From the NCBI GenBank assembly GCA_009881125.1, contig WXFH01000270.1, positions 1-9,612 of the forward strand: 9,612 bases of DNA. The letters are read 5' to 3'. Below the pieces are notes generated by a model. That model ran no database searches and was not told the DNA's origin. It saw only the letters and a program-made list of their open reading frames with translations. The DNA is from Acidaminobacter sp. (GTDB taxonomy: Bacteria; Bacillota_A; Clostridia; Peptostreptococcales; Acidaminobacteraceae). Positions 9,199 through 9,612 of the stretch are shown piece after piece. The stretch's first letter is position 1; every line of letters starts with the position of its first letter. Both the position numbers and the translations under genes were made by a program.

Positions 9199-9612
9199 CT
9201 CGGCCTCAGCTCCTTCATGGATTTTCCTGAAGCCTCTTTCATAACCATGAGCACTTCGGCCAAGATACTTACAGCAATTTCTGGCGGTGTCTCTGCCCCA
9301 ATATCAAGTCCAATTGGCGCGTGGACCCGCTCCAGAAGTGCCTCATCCACACCTTCCTGTCTCAAATGATCCAGAATGATGCTTACTTTGCGCCGACTGC
9401 CTATGACGCCAATATAAGCGGCATCAGAACGGATAACCTCTCTGAGCGCCTTCTCATCACTGTCTTTGGTCGCAATGATTATATATGTGTTCGAATCGAC
9501 TCGTGCCAATTTCATGGCCTCCGCCATGTCTTCATGGATGTGAATCTCCCTGGCTTCAGGAAAGCGCACGGGATTTCCAAAAGAATCGCGGTCCTCGACA
9601 ATGACGACATCA
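9195..9612 (-). CDS. xdhC: XdhC/CoxI-family molybdenum hydroxylase maturation protein, 5' part outside the window
   Basis: XdhC-type proteins bind the molybdenum cofactor, assist its sulfuration and deliver it to hydroxylases such as xanthine dehydrogenase. The visible 138 C-terminal residues cover the XdhC Rossmann domain. They begin DVVIVEDRDSFGNPVRFPEA, followed by DSNTYIIIATKDSDEKAL, the AAYIGVIGSRRKVSIILDHL core, HAPIGLDIGAETPPEIAVSILAE, and a short charged tail. The frame stays open to the edge of the window, so the GTG at 9569 (the Val of NPVRFPEA) is an internal codon, not a start. The N-terminal XdhC/CoxI domain is missing from view. The stop overlaps the yqeB start by four bases, which together with that neighbour suggests a selenium/molybdenum hydroxylase cluster continuing upstream. 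The subfamily assignment is less certain than the family. Confidence 0.88.
   Translation of the reverse strand, partial: DVVIVEDRDSFGNPVRFPEAREIHIHEDMAEAMKLARVDSNTYIIIATKDSDEKALREVIRSDAAYIGVIGSRRKVSIILDHLRQEGVDEALLERVHAPIGLDIGAETPPEIAVSILAEVLMVMKEASGKSMKELRPR

Noticed and set aside
8764..9369. 201-codon open frame on the plus strand opposite yqeB and xdhC
   Set aside because: It is antisense to two well-conserved protein-family matches, has no recognisable domain and no good ribosome binding site; it is a shadow of the coding strand.
9195..9569. A complete 124-codon gene starting at the GTG at 9569
   Set aside because: The frame remains open to the window edge and the upstream residues DVVIVEDRDSFGNP are conserved XdhC sequence, so the GTG is an internal valine and the gene is truncated by the window.

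Overview
The window is a conserved central-carbon locus of a Firmicute (Bacillota), most likely an anaerobic Clostridia-type organism. The evidence is the gene order rpoN-cggR-gap-pgk-tpiA-gpmI-eno, the SorC-type regulator CggR, strong AGGAGG-type ribosome binding sites before almost every gene, and neighbouring molybdenum-hydroxylase maturation genes of the xdhC/yqeB type that are frequent in anaerobic Clostridia. I cannot name the species. Every supported gene lies on the minus strand, so transcription runs from high to low coordinates. There is no mobile element, CRISPR array, tRNA or rRNA gene that I can support.

In the direction of transcription, 9612-8392 holds the 3' part of an xdhC-family gene (its 5' end is outside the window) and yqeB, which overlap by four bases. 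Both proteins belong to families that assist maturation of molybdenum hydroxylases such as xanthine dehydrogenase, in this case probably selenium-dependent ones. Only 24 bases later comes rpoN (8367-6940), encoding sigma-54. The 174 bases between rpoN and cggR (6766-6939) are dense: two candidate promoters, a terminator-like hairpin with eight Ts whose loop contains one candidate -10 element, and an operator-like GGAC/GTCC repeat block just upstream of cggR.

cggR (6765-5695) encodes the repressor that in Bacillus responds to fructose-1,6-bisphosphate. It is followed after 23 bases by gapA (5671-4655). A 198-base gap, with a long nested hairpin plus five Ts, separates gapA from pgk (4456-3254). 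tpiA (3236-2490), gpmI (2478-931) and eno (913 to beyond position 1) then follow with gaps of only 11-17 bases. The five enzymes convert triose phosphates to phosphoenolpyruvate (GAPDH, phosphoglycerate kinase, triose-phosphate isomerase, cofactor-independent mutase, enolase). The layout suggests one repressible operon in which the hairpin after gapA lets cggR-gapA be expressed more strongly than the distal genes.

I see no undescribed multi-gene system. The points most worth a second look are the GAPDH, whose usual NAD-selecting aspartate is replaced by glycine and whose Leu-Pro pair is replaced by Gly-Ser; the overlapping terminator, promoter and operator upstream of cggR; and the gap-pgk hairpin. 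The start sites of pgk and cggR are set here by their ribosome binding sites and lie slightly downstream of the longest possible reading frames. No gene-free stretch exceeds 300 bases.
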